Shown here: positions 1-6,234 of the stretch, piece after piece
Position numbering within the stretch: the first letter of the stretch is position 1
How the letters are laid out: each line of letters starts with the position of its first letter
From: a virus
Length of the DNA: 37,676 nucleotides
Reading direction: 5' to 3' (one strand)
Virus record (IMG/VR): IMGVR_UViG_3300044846_000946
Location: 1-37,676 of that record
Program-made: the position numbers and the translations under genes
The notes under the pieces: model-generated
The model's input: the letters and a program-made list of their open reading frames with translations, nothing else
Databases searched by the model: none
What the model was told of the DNA's origin: nothing

Positions 1-1116
1 ACTAGCCCTATGCTTTTCGGGGTTAAAACAGAAGGTCAACTAGGCGGAAGAGCAGAACTTCGGGAAGCATCTGAACTATTCCAGAACACCTATGTAAACG
101 CAAAGCAGCAAAGCCTTGAGGAGGTGGTAAATTACCTTTTGAAATTTAATGATATCATTGCCGAACTTGAGATCAAGAAAACTGAGCCTATTGCTTTCCA
201 ATTTAGCGAGCAAATTATTTCTACTAACATGACTCAGGATGAGATCCGTGAAAAGTTGGGACTTGCTCCAATCGAGAAGAAAGAAAGTCAAGGTTCACAG
301 GACATCATCAACTCATTGAACAGCCTTTCCCCATTGATTGCTACCAAGGTAGTAGAGAGCATGGATATAAACGAACTTCGAAGCCTGATTGGATTACCTA
401 CAAAGGTAGAGATAGTGACTCCTGAAAACATAGGTCAAGAACCTGCTGCTGCTTTCTCTGATTACCTACACCTTGAGTGCAGTATCTCAGAACACGATGC
501 AGACATCCTTAAAAAGTTTGAAGGCAAAGGGGTTTCAAAGGACAAATTCAAGGTAATTGAATCTTCAAAGATGCACTTCTCAAGCATGGAAGACTTCATC
601 AAGCAGGATCTATTTGCTGAGTATCAATTGAATGACGTGCAAAAGAAGATCATCACTCAGATCCAACGAAATGATGCGGTGACTATCCCACAAATAGCGA
701 AGGCTGTAGGGATTGATGAGGCTTCTGTGATATCAAGAATCAATACTTTGATAGATGACCAGGTGCTAGTAGAAAAGATTAGCCGTGAAGGCTTGATCAC
801 TAGATCGGTAACCCGTACAGGAGATGCAGCAATCAAAAGACTTCAGCCTGTTACATCCTTTAAGGTGCTTTATTCCTATGAGGAAAGACCAAACGTACCG
901 GAAGCAAAGAGCGGATCTAGACCTTTGTGCGAGAAGTTGTACGGAAGCGGGCTATTCTTTACCAGAGAAGAGATTCAAAACATATCCAATCAGTTAGGCT
1001 ATAGCGTTTTTCAACTTTGTGGAGGATGGTACACCAATCCAAACACGGGTAGAAGAACACCTTATTGCCGACATGAGTGGAAAAGAAATGTAGTAGTAGA
1101 AAAAACATCACGATGA
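1..1116 (+). CDS. Portal protein, C-terminal part (cut by window start)
   Basis: The reading frame is open from base 1 and corresponds to residues from about 297 to the end of the complete 667-aa portal at 31699-33702. The first part holds the end of the portal core (motif GVKTEGQLGGRAELREASE). A winged-helix-like segment follows (around QIAKAVGIDEASVISRINTL), then a C-terminal segment ending in GGWYTNPNTGRRTPYCRHEW. It differs from the full copy at only a handful of residues and has one extra C-terminal arginine, because the stop is TGA three bases later. The stop overlaps the next gene as ATGA. The portal forms the dodecameric DNA gate at the capsid vertex; the role of the C-terminal extension is unknown. 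Confidence 0.85.
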   Translation, partial: TSPMLFGVKTEGQLGGRAELREASELFQNTYVNAKQQSLEEVVNYLLKFNDIIAELEIKKTEPIAFQFSEQIISTNMTQDEIREKLGLAPIEKKESQGSQDIINSLNSLSPLIATKVVESMDINELRSLIGLPTKVEIVTPENIGQEPAAAFSDYLHLECSISEHDADILKKFEGKGVSKDKFKVIESSKMHFSSMEDFIKQDLFAEYQLNDVQKKIITQIQRNDAVTIPQIAKAVGIDEASVISRINTLIDDQVLVEKISREGLITRSVTRTGDAAIKRLQPVTSFKVLYSYEERPNVPEAKSGSRPLCEKLYGSGLFFTREEIQNISNQLGYSVFQLCGGWYTNPNTGRRTPYCRHEWKRNVVVEKTSR

Positions 1117-1706
1117 GCGCAAATGTATTGATGATCAGTGAGCAGTCCTTCAAGGATTTCACTGTGGCTTCCGCAAATATTGACCTGAAGAATGTAACTC
1201 AGGTGATCAAGATGACTCAGGACAGGTACATCCATCCTATCTGTGGGACTGCGCTATATGACAAGATCCTTCTACTAATTTCAAACGGCACTATAGGTCA
1301 AGGAGGTAATGCAGTCTATAAGACTTTTCTAGATTCCTACCTAACAGATACGCTATTCAACTATGTCCTAGGTGAATTGCCTATGGCTATGCAGTATAAG
1401 TTTGTGAACAAAGGGGTAGTGAAGCGCAAAAGCGAGAACATCACAGAGCCTACCTTCGCAGAACTTCAAAGCATTTCTCAGTACTACAAGGGGTATGCTG
1501 AATGGTACGCAGAACGGGCAATAAATTACCTATGTGCTAACTCTGAGCAGTACCCTGAGTACTTGAATCCTGGTAGTGATGTGACTACCATCCAACCTGT
1601 GAGCAATCAGTACAAGGTGGCTATCAATCTAGGACGTGGGGACTATGAAGATCACCGACCATACAGCGAAAGATACCAAGGCAATCGATACAAAAAACCA
1701 TTCTAA
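1113..1706 (+). CDS. Head-tail connector-like protein
   Basis: This 197-aa protein starts at ATG 1113 (MSANVLMISEQ), overlapping the portal stop as ATGA. The same start is used in the second copy (33702), where no upstream extension is possible, so the longer in-frame start at 1077 is rejected. The position directly after the portal, the helical N-terminal half and the family pattern known in Bacteroidota phages (DUF6712-like, from memory) suggest an adaptor that docks under the portal. The C-terminus is charged and tyrosine-rich (YKVAINLGRGDYEDHRPYSE). It differs from copy 2 at about five residues, clustered at ILLLISNG versus ILSLIVAG. No catalytic motif is visible. Confidence 0.6.
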   Translation: MSANVLMISEQSFKDFTVASANIDLKNVTQVIKMTQDRYIHPICGTALYDKILLLISNGTIGQGGNAVYKTFLDSYLTDTLFNYVLGELPMAMQYKFVNKGVVKRKSENITEPTFAELQSISQYYKGYAEWYAERAINYLCANSEQYPEYLNPGSDVTTIQPVSNQYKVAINLGRGDYEDHRPYSERYQGNRYKKPF

Positions 1707-1708
1707 AA

Positions 1709-1840
1709 ATGGCTTATTCTAAAAACGAAAAAAAGTTAAAAGAATTCCTAAGCAAGCAGCATGACATTAGTAGACCTAGTCAAAAAGTTAAAAGCAATCC
1801 AAGAAGCGCACCCAATGATCCGAACCTTCGGAGAGGGTGA
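1709..1840 (+). CDS. Conserved 43-aa small protein overlapping the next gene
   Basis: This short ORF begins MAYSKNEKKLKEFLSKQ and ends inside the following gene, which starts at 1761 in another frame. The counterpart at 34298-34429 has the same length. In the 17 codons before the overlap, ten codons differ between copies; nine of these changes are synonymous and the tenth is Phe to Tyr. That pattern is what a translated, selected reading frame gives. The lysine-rich N-terminus is the constrained part. The tail beyond the overlap diverges and may be only a by-product of the other frame. Function unknown; its place between connector and neck genes suggests a virion assembly role or translational coupling. 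Confidence 0.7.
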   Translation: MAYSKNEKKLKEFLSKQHDISRPSQKVKSNPRSAPNDPNLRRG

Positions 1841-2198
1841 CATCTATGACTATGTAGATAATGGGGGTGAAATTCAATACCCTGTACTTTGGACTGTGGT
1901 ACGGCCTGCCATTTATAACTCTACTACTTTACGCTATGACCTAGTCCTTCTCTTTGCTGATCTATTGACTGAAGACAAGAGCAACAGGCTACAGATCCAA
2001 AGTGACCAGATGCTCGTGGCTTTGGATGTCCTAGCAAAATTAAAACTTGACAATGACTACACCTTTAATACTGCTCCTAACTCGACTCTGGAATTCTTTC
2101 AGGAACGCTTTGATGACTTTACAGCCGGTGTATCAATCTCTGTACAGGTTACTGCTCCAATGCCTTTAGACCTTTGTTCCATCCCTACCGAATCATAA
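1761..2198 (+). CDS. Neck / tail-completion-like protein
   Basis: This 145-aa protein begins MTLVDLVKKLKAIQEAHP and is identical in amino-acid sequence to its copy at 34350-34787 despite many synonymous base changes, so it is under strong purifying selection. A helical start is followed by a mixed, probably beta-rich body (VLWTVVRPAIYNST, VSISVQVTAPMPLDLC). The size and position after the portal and connector fit a head-completion or tail-terminator protein of Bacteroidota siphophages. That is inferred from position; I see no diagnostic motif. No signal peptide or membrane segment is visible. Confidence 0.5.
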   Translation: MTLVDLVKKLKAIQEAHPMIRTFGEGDIYDYVDNGGEIQYPVLWTVVRPAIYNSTTLRYDLVLLFADLLTEDKSNRLQIQSDQMLVALDVLAKLKLDNDYTFNTAPNSTLEFFQERFDDFTAGVSISVQVTAPMPLDLCSIPTES

Positions 2199-2199
2199 A

Positions 2200-2403
2200 A
2201 TGAATATCTTGCAGAAAGATGAAATAGGAGTACCCTCCACATTAGTAGCAGTACTTGCGAATGTTTTCCAAGCCATAGGAATAGACTTCTTGAATGTGGT
2301 CTTGACTATGATCATTTCGATGCTTTCAATCGTGTGGCTAGTGTATAAAATCAAAAACGAAAAAGCAATTTTTGACAGCAGGAAAGATGAAGAAGGGAAG
2401 TAG
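2200..2403 (+). CDS. Small membrane protein, holin candidate (67 aa)
   Basis: A short N-terminus (MNILQKDEIGVP) leads into one long or two short hydrophobic segments (residues about 14-48), followed by a highly charged tail (KIKNEKAIFDSRKDEEGK). This arrangement, upstream of the amidase in both copies, fits a holin or similar lysis-control membrane protein. The copy at 34789-34992 differs by a single Met to Leu in the membrane segment. Its stop overlaps the start region of the basic 40-aa gene. Holin function is inferred from topology and position only; a virion-associated membrane protein is the alternative. Confidence 0.5.
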   Translation: MNILQKDEIGVPSTLVAVLANVFQAIGIDFLNVVLTMIISMLSIVWLVYKIKNEKAIFDSRKDEEGK

Positions 2404-2509
2404 TGTTCAGAAGGCTTCTGCATTTGGGAAGCGCAGAAAAGGGAAGGCTAAAAAATCCTATGCAAAAAACGAAAGCAGACCTAAAAAATACAGAGGTCAA
2501 GGCAGATAG
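2387..2509 (+). CDS. Small basic protein (40 aa), identical in both copies
   Basis: Starting at ATG 2387 inside the end of the 67-aa membrane gene, this ORF encodes a very basic peptide (MKKGSSVQKASAFGKRRKGK, ending RPKKYRGQGR). The copy at 34976-35098 encodes the same 40 residues; all three differing codons before the stop are synonymous, while the overlapping alternative frame changes its amino acids. This is therefore the coding frame here. It may bind nucleic acid or another acidic partner, judging from charge alone. The stop codon sits exactly at the module junction: TAG here, while in copy 2 a TGA overlaps the amidase start. Confidence 0.75.
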   Translation: MKKGSSVQKASAFGKRRKGKAKKSYAKNESRPKKYRGQGR

Positions 2510-2639
2510 AAAACGCTTGACCATTTGGGCTATTTCTTTGATAGTGATAGCAAGTGTGGCGGCCTATGTTCTTGAGCCTGAATCTCTCAAATACTTTTTA
2601 GAGTTCCTTCATATCATTATCACATCCTTAGTCATCTAA
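2460..2639 (+). CDS. Small membrane protein (59 aa), copy-1 specific
   Basis: The frame starting at ATG 2460 overlaps the last 50 bases of the basic 40-aa gene. It has a charged N-terminus (MQKTKADLKNTEVKADRKR) and two hydrophobic stretches (TIWAISLIVIASVAAYVL and YFLEFLHIIITSLVI), the layout of a class II holin-like protein. A longer GTG start at 2403 is possible but would lie entirely over the basic gene, so I prefer 2460. The stop overlaps the next start as TAATG. In copy 2 this frame stops after about 20 codons, and a different membrane protein (35517-35705) lies after the amidase instead. Confidence 0.5.
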   Translation: MQKTKADLKNTEVKADRKRLTIWAISLIVIASVAAYVLEPESLKYFLEFLHIIITSLVI

Positions 2640-3361
2640 TGGAGCAATACAGACCAAGATTAAATCAGCACGAATGGGAGATCATTCAGGGAATTAGAAA
2701 TGCAAAAAGAGGCGGTGGGGTTTTGGAGATTGGAGATCTGCATGAGCCTTTCTGTTTAGATGAATATTTAGATTTCTGCATTGAGCAGAAGCACAGGTAT
2801 AAAACTGAAAAGGTAGTATTCCTTGGTGACATCATTGACAATCACTATGCATCCTATCATGAGACAGATCCTGATGGAATGAGTGCCTTGGATGAATTGA
2901 ACCATGCTATAGATAGAATCAAAAAGTGGAGGGATGCTTTTCCTGAAGCCGTGGTGATTATTGGAAACCATGACAGGCTAGTAATGAGAAAAGCCTACAC
3001 GGCAGGGATTTCAAAGAAATGGATTAAGACCTACAAGGAAGTGCTTGAAACTCCAGGCTGGGACTTTGTTGAGGAGCATATCCTATATGACAATCTCTAT
3101 GTTCATGGTGAACAGGGTACTGCTATAGCAAGGGCTAAATCGGATTTGATTTCTACCATTCAGGGGCATAGACATACGGAAGCCTACACGAATTTCGCAG
3201 TAGGAAAGAACTTCAAACTATTTGGAAAGCAGGTAGGATGTGGAATAAATAAGCAGACCTACGCAATGGCATACGCAAAGGCAGGAAAGAAACCTGCTAT
3301 AGGTGTAGGTATTACCTTAGACTACGGAAAACTTCCCTTTAATGTAATGATGGAACTATGA
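2639..3361 (+). CDS. Calcineurin-like metallophosphoesterase, type A
   Basis: This 240-aa protein shows the ordered metal-binding motifs of the calcineurin-like superfamily: GDLHEPF (residues 32-38), GDIIDNH (63-69), GNHD (109-112), HGE (156-158) and GHRH (176-179). It should be a di-metal phosphoesterase; phage members act on nucleic-acid or nucleotide phosphates, but the substrate cannot be read here. It starts on a TAATG overlap with the membrane gene and ends overlapping the amidase start (ATGA-like). Copy 2 lacks this gene and has an unrelated-looking phosphoesterase after the amidase, so the enzyme class is kept while gene and position differ. Confidence 0.85.
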   Translation: MEQYRPRLNQHEWEIIQGIRNAKRGGGVLEIGDLHEPFCLDEYLDFCIEQKHRYKTEKVVFLGDIIDNHYASYHETDPDGMSALDELNHAIDRIKKWRDAFPEAVVIIGNHDRLVMRKAYTAGISKKWIKTYKEVLETPGWDFVEEHILYDNLYVHGEQGTAIARAKSDLISTIQGHRHTEAYTNFAVGKNFKLFGKQVGCGINKQTYAMAYAKAGKKPAIGVGITLDYGKLPFNVMMEL

Positions 3362-3780
3362 AAAGACCTATCAAATATATTGCAATTCATTGTACGGCTT
3401 CCCAACCTACTGCTACTGTGGCAGTCATTCAAAGGCATTGGAAAGATACGCTAGGATGGAAGGCACCTGGCTATCATCTACTGATTGAACCTAATGGAAC
3501 TATTCACAGGCTCATGGATTTTAACGGAATAGCAAACGGGGTAAGGGGTTTCAATAAGGAATCAGTCCACATTTCTTACATAGGAGGAATCACTAAGGAA
3601 GGAAAGCCTATTGACAACCGAACCGATGCGCAGAAAAAAGCCATTTTGCTGTGCATTAAAGAGGTGATTGAGTGGGCAGATAATAAGAAACTAATCATTC
3701 AGGGGCATAGAGACTTTCCAAATGCAAACAAAGCCTGTCCTTGTTTTGATGCAAAGGCGGAATACAGAGGAATCGTATGA
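3358..3780 (+). CDS. N-acetylmuramoyl-L-alanine amidase (endolysin)
   Basis: This 140-aa protein matches the Amidase_2/T7-lysozyme family in length and motifs: IAIHCTAS with His11 near the N-terminus, and GHRDFP with His117 followed by Cys127/Cys129 (KACPCFDA), the expected zinc ligands. It cleaves the amide bond between MurNAc and L-Ala in peptidoglycan during lysis. No signal peptide is visible, so export would depend on a holin; short membrane proteins lie beside it in both genome versions. The copy at 35095-35520 differs at scattered residues. Its start overlaps the phosphoesterase stop here, but overlaps the basic-protein stop in copy 2. Confidence 0.9.
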   Translation: MKRPIKYIAIHCTASQPTATVAVIQRHWKDTLGWKAPGYHLLIEPNGTIHRLMDFNGIANGVRGFNKESVHISYIGGITKEGKPIDNRTDAQKKAILLCIKEVIEWADNKKLIIQGHRDFPNANKACPCFDAKAEYRGIV

Positions 3781-3998
3781 AAGTAGAACTATCATTCAAC
3801 CTACCGGAGGAAGAGGAAGACTTCCGAGCAGCCATAAACGGGCAGAAGTTAAGGTCTATTACCTATGACTTTGACCAATGGCTAAGAAACCAAATCAAGT
3901 ACGAGGATCTCACGGATGAGGAGTATCAAACCTTGCAAAAATGCAGAGATCAGTTTAGGGCTATGTTTTACGATGAAGACCTTTTTATAACTCAATGA
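3777..3998 (+). CDS. Conserved 73-aa acidic phage protein
   Basis: The protein begins MKVELSFNLPEEEEDFRAAI and contains FDQWLRNQIKYEDLTDEEY. I recognise this from memory as a frequent, unnamed family of Bacteroidota phages (N-terminal beta strand, then an acidic helical body). The copy at 36605-36826 has identical amino acids. It overlaps the preceding gene at ATGA and the following gene by four bases, so it is translationally coupled within the lysis operon. Function unknown; no catalytic or membrane features are visible. Confidence 0.7.
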   Translation: MKVELSFNLPEEEEDFRAAINGQKLRSITYDFDQWLRNQIKYEDLTDEEYQTLQKCRDQFRAMFYDEDLFITQ

Positions 3999-4543
3999 AA
4001 GAACTGCTAGATGATGAACGGATCAGGATTGCTACCATCTCTTTTTTGATAGGTGTAATTCTTGCTTTTGTGATCTACCCTAGACCTGAAGTAGAGACAG
4101 TCTACAAAACAGAAACGAAGGTAGAAAGGGATACAATTTACTCTCATGTAGTGGACACTATTTATGTGCCAAAAACTAGGATAAAAACTCAGGTTTTAAG
4201 GGATACAGTACTAAAAGAATATAAGCCTAAAATAAGCCTGTTTAAGACCTCCTTTCCTTCGGACTATGGAAGTACCCATGTAAGCGGAGAAGTCCTTGGA
4301 GAAGTCCTTAAAATGACTGCTACAAACGATTTCAAAATACCTGTGGTAACGAACACAATAACCGAAACAAAAACAGAGACAATAATCAAGAAGCCGAAGG
4401 GGATTTACCTGGGTGCTGGAGTGAATTCTCTCTTGCAACCTAGCGCAAAAGTTTCCTACCTTGATAACAAGTACTTGTTTTCGTATCAATTCGAACCACT
4501 GCAGGGAGTGCATCAGGTAGGGGTATCAAAAAAACTATTCTAA
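3995..4543 (+). CDS. Membrane-anchored spanin-like protein (182 aa)
   Basis: One N-terminal membrane segment (residues about 12-29, IATISFLIGVILAFVIY) anchors a long periplasm-facing region rich in Thr, Lys and Glu with heptad-like repeats (VETVYKTETKVERDTIY). The C-terminal part (YLGAGVNSLLQPSAKVSYL ... VGVSKKLF) looks beta-rich. It follows the amidase closely, the usual place of inner-membrane spanins, and resembles DUF6808-type proteins of Bacteroidota phages (from memory). Spanin function is inferred from topology and context. Copy 2 has about ten substitutions, more than its neighbours, with the TETIIKK stretch shifted to TETKVIK. Confidence 0.5.
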   Translation: MKELLDDERIRIATISFLIGVILAFVIYPRPEVETVYKTETKVERDTIYSHVVDTIYVPKTRIKTQVLRDTVLKEYKPKISLFKTSFPSDYGSTHVSGEVLGEVLKMTATNDFKIPVVTNTITETKTETIIKKPKGIYLGAGVNSLLQPSAKVSYLDNKYLFSYQFEPLQGVHQVGVSKKLF

Positions 4544-4789
4544 ATGTGGATTGAAATAGAAGTCATGCTATCAGGTCAGACCATTGACTGGAAGGCTTTG
4601 GGCTTAGAGGTGCAGCATGAATGGTCTAGAAGAATGGTAAGGATTGGTGACATCCAATATGTGCAGGAGTTACTGCATGATATCCAGATCATCTACTTCT
4701 ACGATAATACTTCCTGCTTGATCAAGGGCAGGTATCAAGATATTAGGACTGAGATCCTTCACCTAGATCAGGAAAGTGATTTAGATTAA
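4544..4789 (+). CDS. Hypothetical 81-aa protein, last gene of the late operon
   Basis: This protein of unknown function begins directly after the spanin-like gene stop (MWIEIEVMLSGQTIDW). It is compact, with an acidic C-terminus (HLDQESDLD). The copy at 37372-37617 has one Ala to Ser change, so the sequence is strongly conserved. The VRIGDIQYVQELLHDIQIIYF stretch suggests an alpha/beta fold. It is the final gene before the terminator, so it should be expressed with the lysis genes. Confidence 0.6.
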   Translation: MWIEIEVMLSGQTIDWKALGLEVQHEWSRRMVRIGDIQYVQELLHDIQIIYFYDNTSCLIKGRYQDIRTEILHLDQESDLD

Positions 4790-4848
4790 TTCGGATTTTT
4801 TTCGAAAAAGTGCATGAAATTTTACTAAAAGTTAATGCATTTTTATAT
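4790..4848 (+). terminator. Bidirectional intrinsic terminator
   Basis: A hairpin at 4811-4839 has 13-base arms with 11 paired positions and the loop ACT, followed on the plus strand by TTTTTATAT. On the minus strand the same hairpin is followed by CTTTTT. It sits between the rightward late operon and the leftward genes ending at 4904, so it can stop both. A smaller palindrome, TTCGGA...TTCGAA (4790-4806), precedes it; in copy 2 it is the perfect TTCGGA...TCCGAA, so the base change is compatible with G-U pairing. Confidence 0.8.
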
Positions 4849-4903
4849 GCCAAAAGATATAATTTTTTAAGGATTTATCAGATTATATGCAAATGAATAT
4901 AGA

Positions 4904-5221
4904 CTAGTCTTCATTTGCTATTCTATTTTTCAGCCTGTTTTCCCTGTTCCTTTTGTACCTTTCCTCTTGTGTTTGAATCTTGAGCAGGACTAGGTAGCCT
5001 ACTAGATCATTGATCACATCTTCATCATCCTTTTCCAGGCTCCCGTTTTTAATGCGCTTGAGTTTATCATCTATCCTGACCAGTAGTCCTTCCTTTGCGG
5101 ACAACTTAGAGAAAACCCCTAGCGGCTCAAGGGCAGAATTCCCGTACTTCAAATTTTTGGTAATAAGCAGTTCACGGATTTCTAGGAGATAAGTCGAGAC
5201 CTTATTGGCAAAATCATTCAT
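4904..5221 (-). CDS. DUF1599/Nmad1-like protein
   Basis: This 105-aa leftward gene contains the pattern KNLKYGNSALEPLGVFSK then GLLVRIDDKLKRI and DVINDLVGYLVLL. That matches the all-alpha domain named DUF1599 or nucleotide-modification-associated domain 1, related to MazG-like NTP pyrophosphohydrolases (assignment from memory). It may act on nucleotides or support modified-DNA synthesis; the window also encodes two methyltransferases and a PP-loop protein. The C-terminus is basic (EERYKRNRENRLKNR). An upstream minus-strand promoter is visible at 5259-5289. Transcription converges on the terminator at 4811-4848. Confidence 0.65.
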   Translation of the reverse strand: MNDFANKVSTYLLEIRELLITKNLKYGNSALEPLGVFSKLSAKEGLLVRIDDKLKRIKNGSLEKDDEDVINDLVGYLVLLKIQTQEERYKRNRENRLKNRIANED

Positions 5222-5258
5222 GGGATAAGGTATTCAAAGATGGCTATAACTATCAAGG

Positions 5259-5289
5259 CAAAGATAAGAGAAAATCCAACTACTTTAAA
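5259..5289 (-). promoter_or_regulatory. Minus-strand Bacteroidota-type promoter
   Basis: Read on the minus strand, TATCTTTG (5266-5259) is a full match to the Bacteroidota -7 element TAnnTTTG. TTTA (5289-5286) lies 19 bases upstream, one base off the -33 element TTTG. Transcription would begin near 5252, about 30 bases before the ATG of the DUF1599/Nmad1-like gene. It would give that gene its own promoter within the two-gene leftward pair. Confidence 0.55.
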
Positions 5290-5296
5290 GAAGGAT

Positions 5297-5548
5297 CTAG
5301 AACGTGAACTCATGGCACTCCTTGAATGATTTAAACCTATCCCCTTTCAGGTACTGGCTTGATTTGAATTTTGACCTTCCTTTCTTTATCAGGAAACCAT
5401 CCTCAAAAAGGATGTAGAATTCATTTTCAGATACTACCTCATTGAATTGAATGTAGTCTATCCACCACTCAGCAGGCTTTCTGTTTTCATCCATGACTTT
5501 TGAAGCCATTCCGTATCCAAAAGGATTCAAGATATCGATTTCTTCCAT
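5297..5548 (-). CDS. Hypothetical 83-aa protein, leftward
   Basis: I choose the start MEEIDILNPFGYGMASKVM at 5548, because an A-rich leader lies directly upstream; a longer form starting at 5602 would add a poorly supported hydrophobic N-terminus. The protein contains EWWIDYIQFNEVVSENEF and a basic, aromatic C-terminal half (KGRSKFKSSQYLKGDRFKS). I do not recognise a family. It is the first of the two leftward genes and is probably expressed early. It lies 75 bases upstream of the DUF1599/Nmad1-like gene, which has its own promoter. Confidence 0.55.
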   Translation of the reverse strand: MEEIDILNPFGYGMASKVMDENRKPAEWWIDYIQFNEVVSENEFYILFEDGFLIKKGRSKFKSSQYLKGDRFKSFKECHEFTF

Positions 5549-5604
5549 AGTTTTTTTTTGCAAGTTATAACCATAAAAAAGCACACTCGAAAAAAATCTC
5601 ACTT

Positions 5605-5636
5605 TTTGTGTAAAATTTTTTCACAAATATTTTTTT
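5605..5636 (+). promoter_or_regulatory. Possible rightward early promoter in the divergent gap
   Basis: The gap 5549-5695 separates the leftward pair from the rightward early genes. TTTG (5605-5608) is followed after 20 bases by TATTTTTT (5629-5636), which matches TAnnTTTG except for the last base. The region is very AT-rich, so chance matches are likely. A start near 5643 would leave a leader of about 50 bases before the ATG at 5696. Some promoter is expected here because the genes diverge. Confidence 0.35.
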
Positions 5637-5695
5637 TTCTAATTTTTTCCTTCGATATTTGATTCATCAAACAGGGACATAAAACCAAAAGCACT

Positions 5696-5908
5696 ATGAA
5701 AGCAATCGAAAAAGTACAGCAGGAACTAAACAAAGTATTCGCAATGCAGGATCAACTTCAAAAAGAAGTTTGGACAAAGGAAAACTATCAGATCAATTCA
5801 ATGAGAGAAGATATGCTTTCAGAAATGGCATCTACTCTTTCTCAAGTATTGAGAACCTTAGAAGAAGAAAATGAAGACTTGGAATATATCAGCCTAAACG
5901 AAAGATAA
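5696..5908 (+). CDS. Hypothetical 70-aa helical protein
   Basis: The first gene of the rightward early region encodes an almost entirely helical, Glu/Gln-rich peptide (KVQQELNKVFAMQDQLQKE), probably a coiled coil, with an acidic C-terminus. No known family is recognised. The leader is A-rich (ACATAAAACCAAAAGCACT) without a Shine-Dalgarno sequence, as expected in Bacteroidota. A UUCG-capped hairpin follows the stop codon. Confidence 0.55.
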   Translation: MKAIEKVQQELNKVFAMQDQLQKEVWTKENYQINSMREDMLSEMASTLSQVLRTLEEENEDLEYISLNER

Positions 5909-5913
5909 AACAC

Positions 5914-5927
5914 AGCCCTTCGGGGCT
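5914..5927 (+). terminator. UUCG-tetraloop hairpin, weak terminator or processing site
   Basis: AGCCC-TTCG-GGGCT forms a 5-bp stem closed by the very stable C(UUCG)G tetraloop. It is followed by TTACTTT rather than a clean U-tract, so it may only attenuate transcription or protect the upstream mRNA end. It lies five bases after the stop of the 70-aa gene and 21 bases before the next start. Confidence 0.55.
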
Positions 5928-5948
5928 TTACTTTAAACCCTAAAAAAA

Positions 5949-6215
5949 ATGAACTACGAAACAGAAAATTTCTACGATCAAGAGATTGAATTCACCTACG
6001 AAGGTAGGGAGTACGTCTGGCAAGGAGACTATACTATCGAACACACAGGAGAAGATGAAAGCGAATTTGCTCCTGCCTATGGCGAAATGGAAATCAGCAT
6101 AGATCACACTACTAGCCTATCCTATTATGATGAAGATCTTGAGAAGGTGGTAGAGGTAAAGCCTACTGCTTCGATCCTCATGGAATTAGAAATCCAAATT
6201 GAAAGAAACTATTAA
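5949..6215 (+). CDS. Hypothetical 88-aa acidic protein
   Basis: A strongly acidic, aromatic-rich protein (MNYETENFYDQEIEFTYEGR; GEDESEFAPAYGEMEISIDH) with a likely beta-sheet character. I do not recognise a family. Strong negative charge is seen in some DNA-mimic anti-defence proteins of phages, but nothing specific supports that here. The start follows an A-rich leader (CCCTAAAAAAA). It immediately precedes the ERF recombination gene. Confidence 0.5.
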   Translation: MNYETENFYDQEIEFTYEGREYVWQGDYTIEHTGEDESEFAPAYGEMEISIDHTTSLSYYDEDLEKVVEVKPTASILMELEIQIERNY

Positions 6216-6234
6216 CCAAATAAACACAAACCAA

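Larger units (their letters stand above)
1..4848. repeat. Left diverged terminal duplication (copy 1)
   Basis: This segment matches 32591-37676 gene for gene: portal C-terminus, connector, a 43-aa ORF, a 145-aa neck protein, a 67-aa membrane protein, a 40-aa basic protein, amidase, 73-aa, 182-aa and 81-aa proteins and the terminator. Differences are mostly synonymous; the 145-aa and 73-aa proteins are identical. The main non-matching block is about 2510-3357 (59-aa membrane protein and 240-aa phosphoesterase). I infer that the contig wraps around a circular or permuted genome and meets a second strain. A true terminal redundancy would be identical in sequence. Confidence 0.9.

Noticed and set aside
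1077-1112. Upstream extension of the connector gene
   Set aside because: In copy 2 the start follows the portal stop directly (TAATG), so the shared start is ATG 1113.
2403-2639. GTG-started 78-aa reading frame
   Set aside because: Its first part lies over the basic 40-aa gene, whose protein sequence is the conserved one between copies. I keep only the 59-aa form from ATG 2460.
4211-4513. 100-aa leftward frame opposite the spanin-like gene
   Set aside because: No family character, no leader, and the plus-strand gene is conserved between copies with a coding-type substitution pattern.
5629-5661. GATATTTG at 5654-5661 as a -7 element
   Set aside because: The first base is wrong and no -33 element lies 19-20 bases upstream; the weaker 5605/5629 pair was listed instead.
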